The translations under genes were made by a program, and so were the position numbers. A stretch of DNA of 64,000 nucleotides from Lunularia cruciata. Taxonomy: Eukaryota; Streptophyta; Marchantiopsida; Lunulariales; Lunulariaceae. The notes under the pieces were generated by a model. The model searched no databases, was not told where the DNA came from, and saw nothing but the letters and a program-made list of their open reading frames with translations. The stretch lies in assembly GCA_948567375.1 (NCBI GenBank), contig OX419757.1, forward strand, positions 1-64,000, read 5' to 3'. This document shows, piece after piece, positions 29,602 to 40,935 of this stretch. The stretch's first letter is position 1. Every line of letters starts with the position of its first letter.

Positions 29602-32240
29602 TCATATGTAAGGGCCTAGCTCCATTTTACCTATTTTGTCGCACCCTTGTACGGCTTGATGGGGTTTTCTGATCCTTCATGTTGTTTACGCGGTCGCCCT
29701 TACTATCTACCGACAGCATTCTTATATGTATCTTTCTTTAATAACCCAACATGTCACTTACTTTCGGATCGTGCTTTCCGTCCAATAACTAATCCATGAA
29801 TAGCGACGTAAGGCAACAAGAACCTGCCCTAGGTTCTGTTGTCTCTAGAATGAGTGAAAATAATCTTCTTGTGATTTAAAACAGGGTGGAGAACTGGTGG
29901 ACGGTTGTCACGTAATCAAAATCTTAACATCGAAACGCGGTAAAAGAGAGAGAGACGATCTGAACGTGAATAGGCTCCAACTTGGACAGTCTCTTTACAT
30001 ATTTTCAATACAATTTTATCTCCAGGGAAGAGGTCCACCAATACCAAACTGACGTTCACTAAGGAGCAATTCTTGTACTTTGCGACCTTTTACGGGTTTT
30101 GACAACAACTAGGATGATCACGGAGTAACCTGAATCGAAGGCACAATAGTAACCACTTAGTAGACACGTATGGACGGTGGGCAACACCATAAAAGTAACA
30201 CAGATCAACTGATCAACAACTGAGTGGTGTTTGATGGTTTTTGACATCATTAACATAATCACAATCTTAATTCGATTAGCAGTAAACAAGACTAAGATGA
30301 CTCTTGTCACCGAAAGTCGGCATTGTCGACTTGCACAACTGTTCACTTCAAAATAAGGTTTCGGTTTAGGTCACGCCCAAAATTAGGTTTGAGCTGCAGT
30401 TCGCTGTTGGAAACCGGAAATGAGTTCTGTTTGCTCTATCGGGGGAAAGCTTAATGTGTCTGGGTGGTGGGATATGCAGCACACCGCGAACAGACTTTTA
30501 CCTATGAATCAAACATCAAGTGCCACAAATTCACACATTGAAGTTCCAGAAGGATAGAAACATGAAGACTGCAACATGCCAGTATGTAGATGCACGCTTT
30601 TCAGGTACTGGTAACTTGATCCTGATCATCTCACAGAGTTCTGTTCGGTTTTAGTATTATCAGTAGCAATATTTCCCAGATATCTCACCCGAACGCAGTA
30701 CGGAAACTTACAAGACAAAGTTTCATATGACAGGCAGGTGCGTAATTAGACGTCCCAATTTGTAGAATTGTCTCCTTCCCCGTCTGTTGTATGTTTCATT
30801 TTGAGCAGAATCTTCTCAACCTGGAATAAGCCGTACTGCTTTGTGTTGGAGTCGTTAGTGTGCAGCATTCTAAAATGTCACTCTGGCAAACACACAAGCA
30901 TCTTCGAGAGAAATACTGCTCCGCGGTGATGGTTGATATTCCAAAGCAAAGGGTACAAGTTTTGTCCTGCCTTCCATTCGCCAGGCTCTTCAAGTTATTC
31001 GAATTTACCCCTGCCTATAAGTTCTGTATCCAGTTTCCTCGAATAATCATTCAACTCTATCTCTTATTCATCGGAGAATATTTGCACTTGAGTTCATGTC
31101 TTCAGGTTTCACACTACGAGTACATCAGCAGCTCCAGAGATAATGGAGATGGTTACATCTCCTCCCGTTAAACAGGTGAGAACCTTGCCAATGTTCTGGC
31201 CAAATGTTCTCCAAAGCTCAACTCATACTGATAATCAGAGCGCTAGAGCGCTATATCTGGTCAGCAACAATGAAGCATAATTTGAACCTGGATTCCAGGG
31301 CAGACCATGAAGCCAGTTTAGGCATTGGACTAATTGATGTAGGAATATCTCTCCTTGTTACTAATTCCATCACCTAAAACAAGGTTGTAAAACCATTAGA
31401 AGAATTATTTACCAAAAGATAATCTCTAAGATGCTGATATATCATCCTTGACAAGCCTCATGAGGAGAGGCAAGGGGTAGTGCATAATGCCTATGCAAAA
31501 AATAACCTATCAAAATATAAAAGTTGTTGAGACTGATAATCTATGACCTCTTAGGGTACTCCCTCTCTTGCCATAAGATATAGTAAGCATTGGGAAGAGA
31601 GTCTCATCAATGAACTAGCCATAGACAAAGGATAGCATCCATTCTACTTTACTAAATTCTCCTACTTGACACAATGTCCTACATCATTGTAATCAAGTGG
31701 ACTCTTCAAAACTATCTGGTGAAATATGCAACCCTAATAGACTTCTCTTGTAGGGTAGCCCAATCTCTTGCTTGGAATTAACAAAATCTAGCAACCACCT
31801 CTCTATGCCCCACATGTCTCCCACTAGCATAACAAAGACACCTTTGAGGGAGTAAGAGGAATAAGAACCATACTAACTTGTCCAAGGGATCAGTGCCAAA
31901 CAATCAAGTGGTAGGTAAAAAGCTTGTCCAACCTCATCATAGAGTGTATTAGGTAGTCTTTGAAATAAAGATGGACATGGAAAACTAGTCTCAAATAAAC
32001 CTAAAATACAGCACGCTTGAGATCCTAACCACTCTCACGACTTGATCAATATCCTTGAAACATTCAACAAAGATATAAAGGAAGCATGCATAATCCCAAG
32101 TGTCACCACTATCAATCTGGTTGCTTGCCTCACATGAACACCCCAAGTGATCCAATCATAATCCTTGTGCATTCTTCATACATGAGTCTTTACCCCTTGC
32201 GAGGTGAAGCGTTAATAACACATTATACATGGTATATCTC
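29602..32240. other. No recognisable gene
   Basis: Mixed sequence without recognisable domains. Short frames (30059-30346, 30796-31171) carry no motif. A purine-rich GAGAGAGAGA stretch lies near 29947. The segment 31300-32240 has a repetitive look but no coding sense on either strand. No tRNA or rRNA signature was seen. Confidence 0.45.
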
Positions 32241-32995
32241 TGTAATCTTCTGAGGATAGGAGACTTGAAGAGAAACACACAAAAAAGAAACACACAATTT
32301 CACACTCAACCTCCGATGCCCCAAGGGAGCACCATGAATGTATTATATAACAAAGAAGACTCCTCCAAAGGAAGCTCCACCCTTGGATCAAATACATGGA
32401 TTGGTGACTAAACCCTAAGCAAGCTCTGCCCTTAGATTGGTTGCATGCATGGGTGACATGTTGGTTTTGATCCTATTTGGTTGGTCAAACCATCTTTGAA
32501 TGGAGGGAATCTTTAGGGAATCTTCTTGTAAGAATCTCCAAATCACGTGGGTGAGATATCATTGGAAAGCTCTTGATGAGACAAAATTTGGGGAGGGAAG
32601 GAAAATATATAGTTTGTTGGTGGGAGCAAATGTATATTTTTGAGGCCTAATTGATCCGTTTAGGCCTCCAAAATTGGCTATGAAGTTTCTAGACTATTTT
32701 TGGCTCCTACACTATTATTAGAAGTCCTCTTTTGGTGACACCTCTATCTGAACTACCTAGCCCATTATGCATAATGTTCTTCTAAATGTTACCAAGCCAA
32801 TTTCCACCTCTAGATAATATGTCTAGCTTTTGGTGTTACAAATTCAAGCTATTTTTGGCTCTTGTACTATAAATAGAAGTACTCTTTTGGTGACACCTCT
32901 ATTTGATCTACCTAGCCCATCATACATTACATCCTTTTAGATGTTACCAAGCCAATTTTCAACTTTAGATGATATGTCTAGCTATTGGTATTACA
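32241..32995 (-). repeat. 3' LTR of chromovirus family F
   Basis: The sense strand begins TGTAATACCAATAGC at 32995, right after the polypurine tract AAAAGAAGGGAGGTT (plus 33011-32996), and ends AGATTACA at 32241. The LTR ends are short inverted repeats. A TATA-like box (TTATATAATAC on the reverse strand) lies near 32343-32353. Inside, a segment of about 158 bp is duplicated. The same LTR occurs in opposite orientation at 39133-40023. Confidence 0.85.
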
Positions 32996-33014
32996 AACCT
33001 CCCTTCTTTTAAGG

Positions 33015-33685
33015 TGCAATGTCCACGTTGCCAAGTTGTTGCTCAAAATATTTTAGTAACACCGGTGCATTGGTCAAGTTGGCTATTGGGTCCCATGTTG
33101 CTTCATATAATGGGTATCCTTTCCAATGTACAAGATATTCCACATGTGGATGACGAGTACCCTAGATGCATTTTGGGAGAATGCCTTTAACTTCATATTC
33201 CTCCATGTCATCAATGAGTGGTGCACAAGGACAAATCTCTTATATAAAAGGAAAGTGGCATGGTCAAGAGTGCATATTTTTGTAGTAAGGAAACATGGAA
33301 TACTAGATGAATCTTCATGTTGCAGTAGCTCAAGGTGGTAGGCCAATATGCCGATTTGATGAAGGATAGGAAAAGGCCCAAGAAAACAAGGTCTGAGCTT
33401 ACGAGGGCCAACTAATGTGAGGTTGGTTGTTGATAACCAAACTTGAACCCCAATATTAAACTCCATGTGCCAATGATGTGTGTCTGCTTATTGTTTTTGT
33501 CAATTTTGGGTGATCTCCAACTAGTTTTTGGCATTCTCCACTCCTTGTATGGATGCATTCATTAAATTGTTGTACACAAATTCTACCAATAGAAGTAAGG
33601 TGTCCCACCTTTCTTGTTTGTCTAGGGTTAAGCCCCAGAGCATGTCCTCAATGGTGCAATTAGCTCACTTTGTTTGGCCATTGAT
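33015..33685 (-). pseudogene. Chromovirus F integrase C-terminus and chromodomain
   Basis: Reading leftward, the segment begins in the integrase core (INGQTK, CTIEDMLWGLTLDKQERWD, VEFVYNN). It passes HMEFNIGVQVWLSTTNLTL and RPCFLGPFPILHQIG (GPF module) and ends with a chromodomain near 33230-33060 (EEYEVKGIL, VEYLVHWKGYPLYEATWDP). Frame changes separate these parts. The polypurine tract and LTR follow immediately. The rest of the element is missing: at about 33685 it abuts an unrelated gypsy element. Confidence 0.85.
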
Positions 33686-34940
33686 CTAGGGCTTGCCTCT
33701 AGGTTTACAAGTTGAATAAAGCCATTGCCATAAATGTGCATGGTACGGTATGGACCCATCCAGCTTAGATGCAACTTGCTAGGAAAAGATATTTGGTGAT
33801 TGTCATATAACAACACCAAATCACCCTCCTAAATAGCAACATGCTTGATTTGCTTATTGTGCCTGACTTTTTTCTATTCTTGCACTTTCTTTGTGGTTTG
33901 CATTGTATTGTCTCATTTCTCTTCTACCACATTAGTTGATGGATCCAAAGATCTTGGCTTTCTTGTTCCGACAATCATTCTTCATAAAGAATTTGATATG
34001 TTGGGACTTCTAATTCAACAAGTAGTATGGGATGCAATCTGTATGTCAAGAACTAAGGCATTTTTTGGTGGTAATTTTTTTAGTTGTTTTATATGCCCAT
34101 AAAGCTACAAGGAACTTTGTGTCCCAATCATAGGCATAATTGACTGTCACCTTATTCAAAATTTGGCATAACAATCCATTGGCCTTCATTGTTAGTCCAT
34201 TCACTTTTGGATTATAAGGAGTCATCTTCAGATGTTTTATTTGGAAGTACTTGGTTAGCGCTTCCACCGTGGAGTTCAAAAAATGGATCCTCAATCACTG
34301 ACCAATTCCAGAGGACATTTGTAATGGGAAATGATGTTTTGGATGAAAAAATCTGCAATTGATTTTGCATCATCTCTTTGAGTTGCCCTCGCTTCAACCA
34401 TCTTGCTAGCATAACAATGCACACCAAGATGTATCTCTTCCTCAAGAATCAGGTCACCGATTGAATTGGACTCACAAAATCAATGCTACATTTCTCAAAT
34501 AGAGCCAATAGCAAAGTTGGTCTTAAAGGCCATTGGGAAGTACTTGTCGGCTTTCCTGTTTGTTGACATGCATCACAACTTTGTATCAGGCATGAGTGTC
34601 CTTATACATTGGAGGCCACCAATACCCTAATGAAAGAATCTTCTTTACACTATTCTTTAGGGCATAGTGTCCTCCCAATGCTTTTGAGTGTAATGATTTA
34701 ATTACTCCTCTGACTTTGTATGCCTCTAAGCATCTCCAAAGTACTTCATTTTTGCCCATCTTCAATAGAATGTTGTGTTTTAGTTGGTACGGTCCCATCT
34801 TCCTAAGGAAGAATGCCTTTTGCTCTAGGTCTAGTCCCTCAAGACAATGGTAAGTATGCATATAATGATATTTTGTTGCATACCTTGCACTTTGCATTGC
34901 CATTAAATGATATAACTCTTCATCAAGAAACCAATCCATC
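33686..34940 (-). pseudogene. Element E integrase
   Basis: The zinc-binding N-terminus (KALGGHYALKNSVKKILSLG, YWWPPMYKDTH) lies near 34690-34590. Core remnants read KTSFPITNVLWNWSVI, then LTKYFQIKHLKMTPYNPKVN (where the catalytic E segment follows) and DWDTKFLVALWAYKTT. The C-terminal module LSWMGPYRTMHIYGNGFIQL ends at about 33690. It is heavily mutated, with several frame shifts, and cut at its 3' end by chromovirus F. Confidence 0.8.
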
Positions 34941-35035
34941 TACATCCTAGTCTTGGTCTTGAGTTTCCAATGGGATAGGAAGTCCTCATTTGAATGTGAA
35001 GCTCCCTTCTTTACTTGTACAGTGTATGTAAATTC

Positions 35036-36140
35036 TTATAACAACAAGATCCATCTTGCAGTTTGCCTAGACAAATCCGCTTTCTTGACCAAATGTTGCA
35101 GAGCATACTGGTCCACATAGAAGACAAAATCATATTCTAACAAATAGTGGCAAAACTTCTTGCATGCATACACCATTTCAAGTGTTTCTCTTTTAGTTGT
35201 TGAGTAGTTTTTTCTTTGCAATTGAAAGCTGTCGGTTGGCATAATAAATTGGGCAATGATTCTTCTTCTTGTCCTTTTAACTTAAGACAACTCTGATTGT
35301 TATGGACAAAGTGTCCATATACACATGAAAAGGGGCATACCAATTCAAGGCCCTGATAACTGGTGCTTCAACCAGTTTTTTCTACAACTCTTGGAAAGAT
35401 TTTTCTTGTTGTGCTTCCCATAAGTAGTCTTCGTACTTCTTTAGAAGCTTTGTTAATGGTGCAACAAGCATCATGTATTTTTCACAAAGCGTCTATAGTA
35501 TTTGATATGTCCCAAGAAGGCCCTCAAGTCCCAAATTGTTTTAGGGGATTCCAAAGCTAAGATGACGTTCACCTTCTTGACATGAACTTCAATACCTTGG
35601 CTTGACACTTGATGCCCCCAAAGAATTCCTTCCTTCATTGCAAAGAAACAAACCAGAAAAATGACACCTTTCAAAAGTTTGGCAAAAGTAATCCAAATAT
35701 ACTTCTCTTTGCCCAAACACACAAAAGTCATCAATGAAGATTTCCATATATTTTGCATAGAAAATCTTTGAAGATTGCATTCATCATCTATTCAAAGTAG
35801 CGGGAGCATTACATAACCCAAAGAGCTTTTGATTGTAAGTGAAAGTGCTCCAATTGTTAATGAATGTGGTTTTCTCCTTGTACTCTTCTTGGATGCATAC
35901 TTGATTATAACTTGAAAATCCATCAAGAAAATTGTAGCAAGGATGACCAACTACTTGGTCCAAAATTGTATTAGTGAAAGGCAAGGGATGATGATCCTTC
36001 CTCATGATTGCATTCAACTTGCAAAAATCTTAGCACACTCAAATCTTCCCAGTCTTCTTCTTTGGAACAATGACAATGGAGGAAACCCACTCACTACTCA
36101 AGATGGGAAAGATTATTCCACCCTCTTGTCAATTTGATCT
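35036..36140 (-). pseudogene. Element E reverse transcriptase and RNase H
   Basis: RT is recognisable from MRKDHHPLPFTNTILDQVV, FLDGFSSYNQVCIQEEYKEK and LCNAPATLNR. The catalytic box is decayed (YMEIFIDDFCVFG, near 35750-35710). The thumb has VNVILALESPKTIWDLRAFL and HIKYYRRF. RNase H is visible as KNYSTTKRETLEMVYACKKF and YDFVFYVDQYALQHL. Multiple frame shifts are present. Confidence 0.82.
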
Positions 36141-36412
36141 TTCACCAAAAGTGAGTACTTTGGGTTCAAGCGGTATTGTCTTTGCTAAACTAGAACTGCA
36201 CCTTCAACAAGATCAATTTGATGTTCTTTAACTTGGCATGGAATACCCGGCATTTGATCAATAGACCAAGCAAATACAACCTAGTACTCTATAAAAAGAG
36301 TAGTGTACCTTGCCAACTCCCCCAAAGTGATTTTCTTTGAAATCTTCCAAATTTTCCTTTGGACAAGATAACATCTTGACAGTCATCAAGGTTGATGACT
36401 CCTTCAACGTGA

Positions 36413-37467
36413 CTAACTCAGCTTAACCCAAGTCAAATTGTAGTCAAACTCCCTTCTTCCAAATTTTTTTTCACCTAAGGTGATGTCGTATGGGTCTTTG
36501 TCTTCAACCTCTACCTCATAGTACTCCAAGTAATTGACTTGGACTTTGTCTTCGGAGTCGTTTGAAGACAAAGATGATGAATCTTTGGATTCATCTTCAT
36601 CTTCTAAAACAGTTGTCCCCCAAGGTGGGGAACCTTTGTCCAACTCAAAGTCACCAACTTTTGGTCTTCAGATGAGATGTCCGTGAGCCTCAACTTTGCT
36701 GGTGCCAATCCACAACAACTTGGGCACTATACAACCAAGGTCTTTCAATCAACAGAGGGTAACCAATTTTGGTTACTAGTTGCAACATGATGTAATTCAA
36801 TTTGAAGTGCATCCCTCCAATGATTGTAGTAATATTTGATAGCATTTCTAAAGGCCATCTCCTAGTTTGATCTGCAAACTTAAAAATTTGGGATGTTGGC
36901 TCAAATGTATGATACCCCAACAGGTTTACAATATCCTTAGGCATGACATTCACACCTGAACCCAAATCAATGGGTATCAATGTTATAATGCAACCCAAAA
37001 TCTCCATATCTACTTCAAGAGATCCCAAATCTTCTTGCTCAATACAGTAGATTGCTGGCAAGTCCTTCTTGGTGGACACCCTTACTTTCTTGAGGGCTGA
37101 ACTTAGATGCTTCTTGTATAGCTTATTGTCCTCCCACAACTGCTTAAATGTTAAATTTGCATTTATGGATGCCAAATCTGCCACAATATTGTATTGGGGT
37201 ACTCCTCCCAACTTCACCTTCTTCATCTTTGCCTTCAGGGTTTGAAGTCTCTCCTCGTTCAAATTGGACTTTGGGGCACTTCATAATGGTGACCGGAGTA
37301 CCGTTGGTCTTGACCCAAGGTTCTTTGGGTTTACTCACCTTGGCTTGGATCAGATCCTTTACTTTGGATCTGATGTCCACCAAAAACATGGGAGGATTTG
37401 TCCTTGTATCCTCCTCCACACTCATTTCCCAAGTTTGTGATACTGCTTCTTGGATTTCCTTCTGCAA
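36413..37467 (-). pseudogene. Element E protease and flanking linker
   Basis: The frame 37262-36690 contains a retropepsin-like domain: LIPIDLGSGVNVMPKDIV (D-L-G-S-G in the active-site position, as is common in Athila/Tat proteases), then FADQTRRWPLEML and IGYPLLIERPWLYSAQVVVD. Upstream (37467-37144) and downstream (36643-36413, very acidic) linkers have no known domain. Confidence 0.75.
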
Positions 37468-37779
37468 AGCTTTAGTTCTAGTTTTTGCTAGAATCTTTTC
37501 CTCCTTTGCAAAAAGAATAGCTTTTGGATGCAGTCTCTTGGCCTTTCATGAAGACAAAGAAGTAGTACTTGCTTCTTTGGGATCACGCTTCTTCTTACTC
37601 AAGCATGTCTCAACCTTCAATATTTTGAGGTCTGGCCATTTGCCTTAAGAAGCCAAACTCCCTCCTTGAGGTCTCTCCTCCTCAAGTGTTATACAATTTA
37701 CATTCCTATCCTCTTTCAATTGAAGTGTAGCATGCTCAGCTAGAGTCTATACATACTTCATTGGTGGCTTTGCATTAGG

Positions 37780-39130
37780 TGGTTGTGTGCATTGATTTCT
37801 AGTATGTCCCGATCTGTTACAATTTCCACAAAGTAGAAGATACCTAACCTAATGCCTCGGCTTAGTGTAATTTAAAGACCAATGATCTATAGAGCCACAA
37901 TTATGATGGGCACTTGATGCAACATTTTGAGGCCTATTTTGGCTGCCCATTGGTGGTCTTCATGGGGGAGCATTATTTTTGTACTTCCTTGGTCCATACC
38001 TTGGACCTCGATATGATGTGCTCACTTGAGGCTGTACATCTTGGGTTTGGTACATTGCCTCTTCTTCCTCACTTTGGTCCCAGCCTAGAACCTAATCAAT
38101 TTGTTGCACTAGAAATGCAACACTCCATATTGGCCTGGCTTGATTTTCCATATGCAATGCACCATACATTTGGTCAGCTAAATAAAGGAGGCTTTCTTTG
38201 GTCCTTCACCCCAATCATCTAGATCTTGAAATCCACAAACTCTTTAATAAGAGTTTCCAGCTTATTGTCTATCTTATTTACACTTTTTGCTGGAGGTGTT
38301 ACTAGTTTCTTTGCTCCTTGCCTTCATATTCTTCTTGGCTTTGATTCTTCTTTGGATTCCAAAGAAGAACTTGAAGATGTGTAGGATTCTTCCAAAGAAA
38401 GGGATGTACTGCAAGAAGCTCTTTGTTTGGGCTCCTTGCCTTTCTTCTCCCAATTGCTTTGGTTTCTAGAAGAATGAGAGTGGGCTGCCTTATATTGGGC
38501 AACATGTTTGAGTATCTTGTCTAGGGAAGTTACATTCCTCTCCCTAGCAAAGATCTAAATCTTTGGTGACAAACCTCTGAGGAACAAGGTAATGGATTGG
38601 GCATCGGAGTAACCCTCCACACCCAATTGCTTCAGAACTTGATTCAAAAGGGCCATAAATTGCTCAGATTAGTCTCTCAACTTCTCCTTCTTCCGTCTAT
38701 CCAAATCATTGAGTGCTACAAAGACACTCATATCATAATCAACTTCTTGGAATTATTCCAAGAAGCCATTTCACAAGTTTGCCCAATTAGTTGGTGTGAA
38801 CCCTTTTGGGTTACATGCCCTAGCCCTTAAACCAACTCTGAGCTTTCTTTTGGAGCAGACTTGGAAAAATGTGCAAGCGGTCCGTAGAGTCATGTTCCTT
38901 GTTGGCAAAGGAAATGACTTCAAATTGTTGATGAATTCATCAAGATCTTCATCTTGTTCCATCCTCTTATACTTTTGATAAGCATGTCGAGTGATGGGTA
39001 AGAAAGTCATTCTTTGGATCTATGGAATAGACAGTGGTAAGGTTGAACTTGATGGCCCTAAGGAATTAGCTAATATTGACATTGTGTTGTCCGCCCAAGA
39101 GTTCCAATTTATCAAGTTCAAAATTGGGTC
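37780..39130 (-). pseudogene. Element E gag
   Basis: Reading leftward from about 38790 there is FTPTNWANL, then YDMSVFVALNDLDRRKKEKL and SITLFLRGLSP, which is a capsid core. A serine-rich segment follows near 38420-38350, and a zinc knuckle (CGNCNRSGHTRNQC) at about 37835-37790. Stops interrupt the frame repeatedly. Confidence 0.75.
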
Positions 39131-39132
39131 TT

Positions 39133-40023
39133 TGTAATACCAAGAGCTAGCCATATGATCTAGATGTAAAATTTGGTTTGGTAATATATAGAATGATGTT
39201 ATACATGATGGTCAAAATAGATCAGATAGAAGTATCACCAAAAGAGTACTTTTATTAATAGTGAAAAAACCAAAATAAACTTGAGAACCTTATAATCAAT
39301 AGCTAGACATATGATTTAAAGGTGAGAATTGGTTTGGTAACATTTGGAAGGATGTTACACATGATGGTCAAAATAGATCAGATAGAAGTATCACCAAAAG
39401 AGTATTTTTATTAATAGTGCAAAAACCAAAATAAACTTGAGAACCTTATAATCAATAGCTAGACATATGATTTAAAGATGAGAATTGGTTTGGTAACATT
39501 TGGAAGGATTTTGCACATGATGGAATAAACAGATCAGAAAGAGATATCACCAAAAGGGGACTTCTACTAATAGAGTAGGAATTGAAATATACCTAGAATC
39601 TTTGAAGGCAATTTTGGAGACCTAAATGGATGAATTAAGCCTCAAAAATGTGCAGATTGCCCCCCCTCCCCTCCCCAATGGAGTAAACTATGGCCTTCCC
39701 TCCCCCTGCTTTGTCTTGTTGAGAGCTCTCCAATGGTACCTTACCCATGTGATTTTGAGATTCTAACAAGAAGATTCCCTCCAGTCAAAGCTTGTTTGAC
39801 CAACCAGATAGGACCTAGAATGACATGCCACCCATCCAAGTAAGTAATCCAAGGGTGAAGCTTGCTAACATGTCACCTATCTGTGTGCCTAATCCTATGG
39901 TGGAGCTTCCTTGGAGGAGATCCTCTTTGTCTATATAATAAAGAGATGGTGCTACTTTGGGGCATCAAATGTTTGAGTGTGTAATTTGTATTTTCTCTTT
40001 TCTCTTGTCCTTAGAGTATTACA
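39133..40023 (+). repeat. LTR of chromovirus family F, inverted relative to the one at 32241
   Basis: The LTR starts TGTAATAC (39133-39140) and ends GTATTACA (40016-40023), perfect inverted termini. A TATA box (CTATATAATA) lies near 39940-39950. It aligns over its length with the reverse complement of 32241-32995. No coding sequence of the same family adjoins it, so it is probably a solo LTR. The flanking 5-mers GTCTT and TTATG do not form a target-site duplication. Confidence 0.85.
39147..39560 (+). repeat. 158-bp tandem repeat inside the family F LTR
   Basis: The landmark (G)CATATGAT recurs at a spacing of 158 bp (about 39151, 39309 and 39467), with shared ATCAGA(T)AGA and TCACCAAAAG motifs. 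There are two full units and a third partial or full one. The opposite LTR at 32241-32995 has about two units. The repeat lies in U3, upstream of the TATA box. Confidence 0.85.
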
Positions 40024-40329
40024 TTATGGCTTCAAAATTATGGGCAACCATTCTACAAAAATCTAATTTTTTCTTTAAATGATTAAATTCTTGAATTACT
40101 ATCTACTAAAAAATATCTCAAATTAAATTAACCATCATGATTGCAAGCTTTCATTATGGTAAAGATGAGTCCCAAAAAATTAAATGATTTCCCAACACAT
40201 CTACGGTATGATAACTCAATATATAGTTATTATGCCATAAACAATTATTCTACTAGTATCATCAAAAAGCATCAAATTTGTTACACTTTATAAATTTAAC
40301 TTATGCAATTGGTACCATATTGATTTGCA
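40024..40329. other. AT-rich spacer, nothing recognised
   Basis: AT-rich sequence between two LTRs with no frame, repeat or RNA gene that I can identify. Part of it may belong to the LTR of element B, whose outer end is not resolved. Confidence 0.45.
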
Positions 40330-40920
40330 TAGCTCAGATATTTTGGGTACAACTGGAAAAATTGTTGACCTTTTTATTCAATGTTTCATCCTTATACTAT
40401 TAGATAGGGTCTTCTATCTTCTTTTTATTCTACACAATTGCCTTTCTTACTTCTATCCCTTTATGAAATCAATCAAGATAGAGGAACAAGAGATGGAAAG
40501 GGAAGGTGATGATGGGGAGAGAGAGTATAAAATTAAGGAGAGAAATAGGAGAATGGAAGACCAAAGTGGAGATCACATTGGGACTCTCAAGTGAGAGAAA
40601 CTCTGAGTGCCTAGCTTGAGCTTGGCTTTGGTATTTAAAGGTAGCTTGGGTACAAGACTTCCAAGGAGTGTTCTTTCTAGAAGTGGCCTTACTTGGAGTG
40701 CAAGTTAAGCTAGTCATCAAATTGACATCAATCTAAGCTAGCCATCAACTTGGTGTTCAAGTTACTCTACCTTTGGAAAGTTCCCAGAAGCTGCCATAGT
40801 GCTTCTAAAATATTCTACCAATATTTTACCAAGCTTTCTCAATGCTTCTAGCACATTCTTAAGCTAGTTCTACTTCATTTTGCTATATTTAGATTAAACT
40901 ACTAGCTCCATATTATTACA
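40330..40920 (-). repeat. Probable 3' LTR of chromovirus B
   Basis: The sense strand starts TGTAATAATATGGAG at 40920, just after a polypurine tract (GGGCGGGAGGGATA). A TATA-like box TTTAAATA lies near 40635, followed by bases matching those after the TATA box of element A (ACCAAAGCCAAGCTC). The start and promoter region match the LTR at 4032, so the two elements are one family. The outer end is an estimate. Confidence 0.6.
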
Positions 40921-40935
40921 TATCCCTCCCGCCCT

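Larger units (their letters stand above)
33686..39130 (-). mobile_element. Athila/Tat-like Ty3/gypsy element E, decayed
   Basis: On the reverse strand the order is gag (39130-37780), protease (37262-36690), RT and RNase H (36020-35036) and integrase (34940-33686). The RT wording FLDGFSSYNQV and KLFGLCNAPATLNR is characteristic of the Athila/Tat branch rather than chromoviruses, and no chromodomain follows the integrase. No LTR of its own is visible: it is bounded by chromovirus F sequence on the left and by an inverted F LTR on the right. Stops and frame changes are numerous. Confidence 0.8.

Noticed and set aside
40325-40594. Plus-strand open frame next to the chromovirus B LTR
   Set aside because: It lies antisense to the probable LTR and reads as low-complexity charged sequence.
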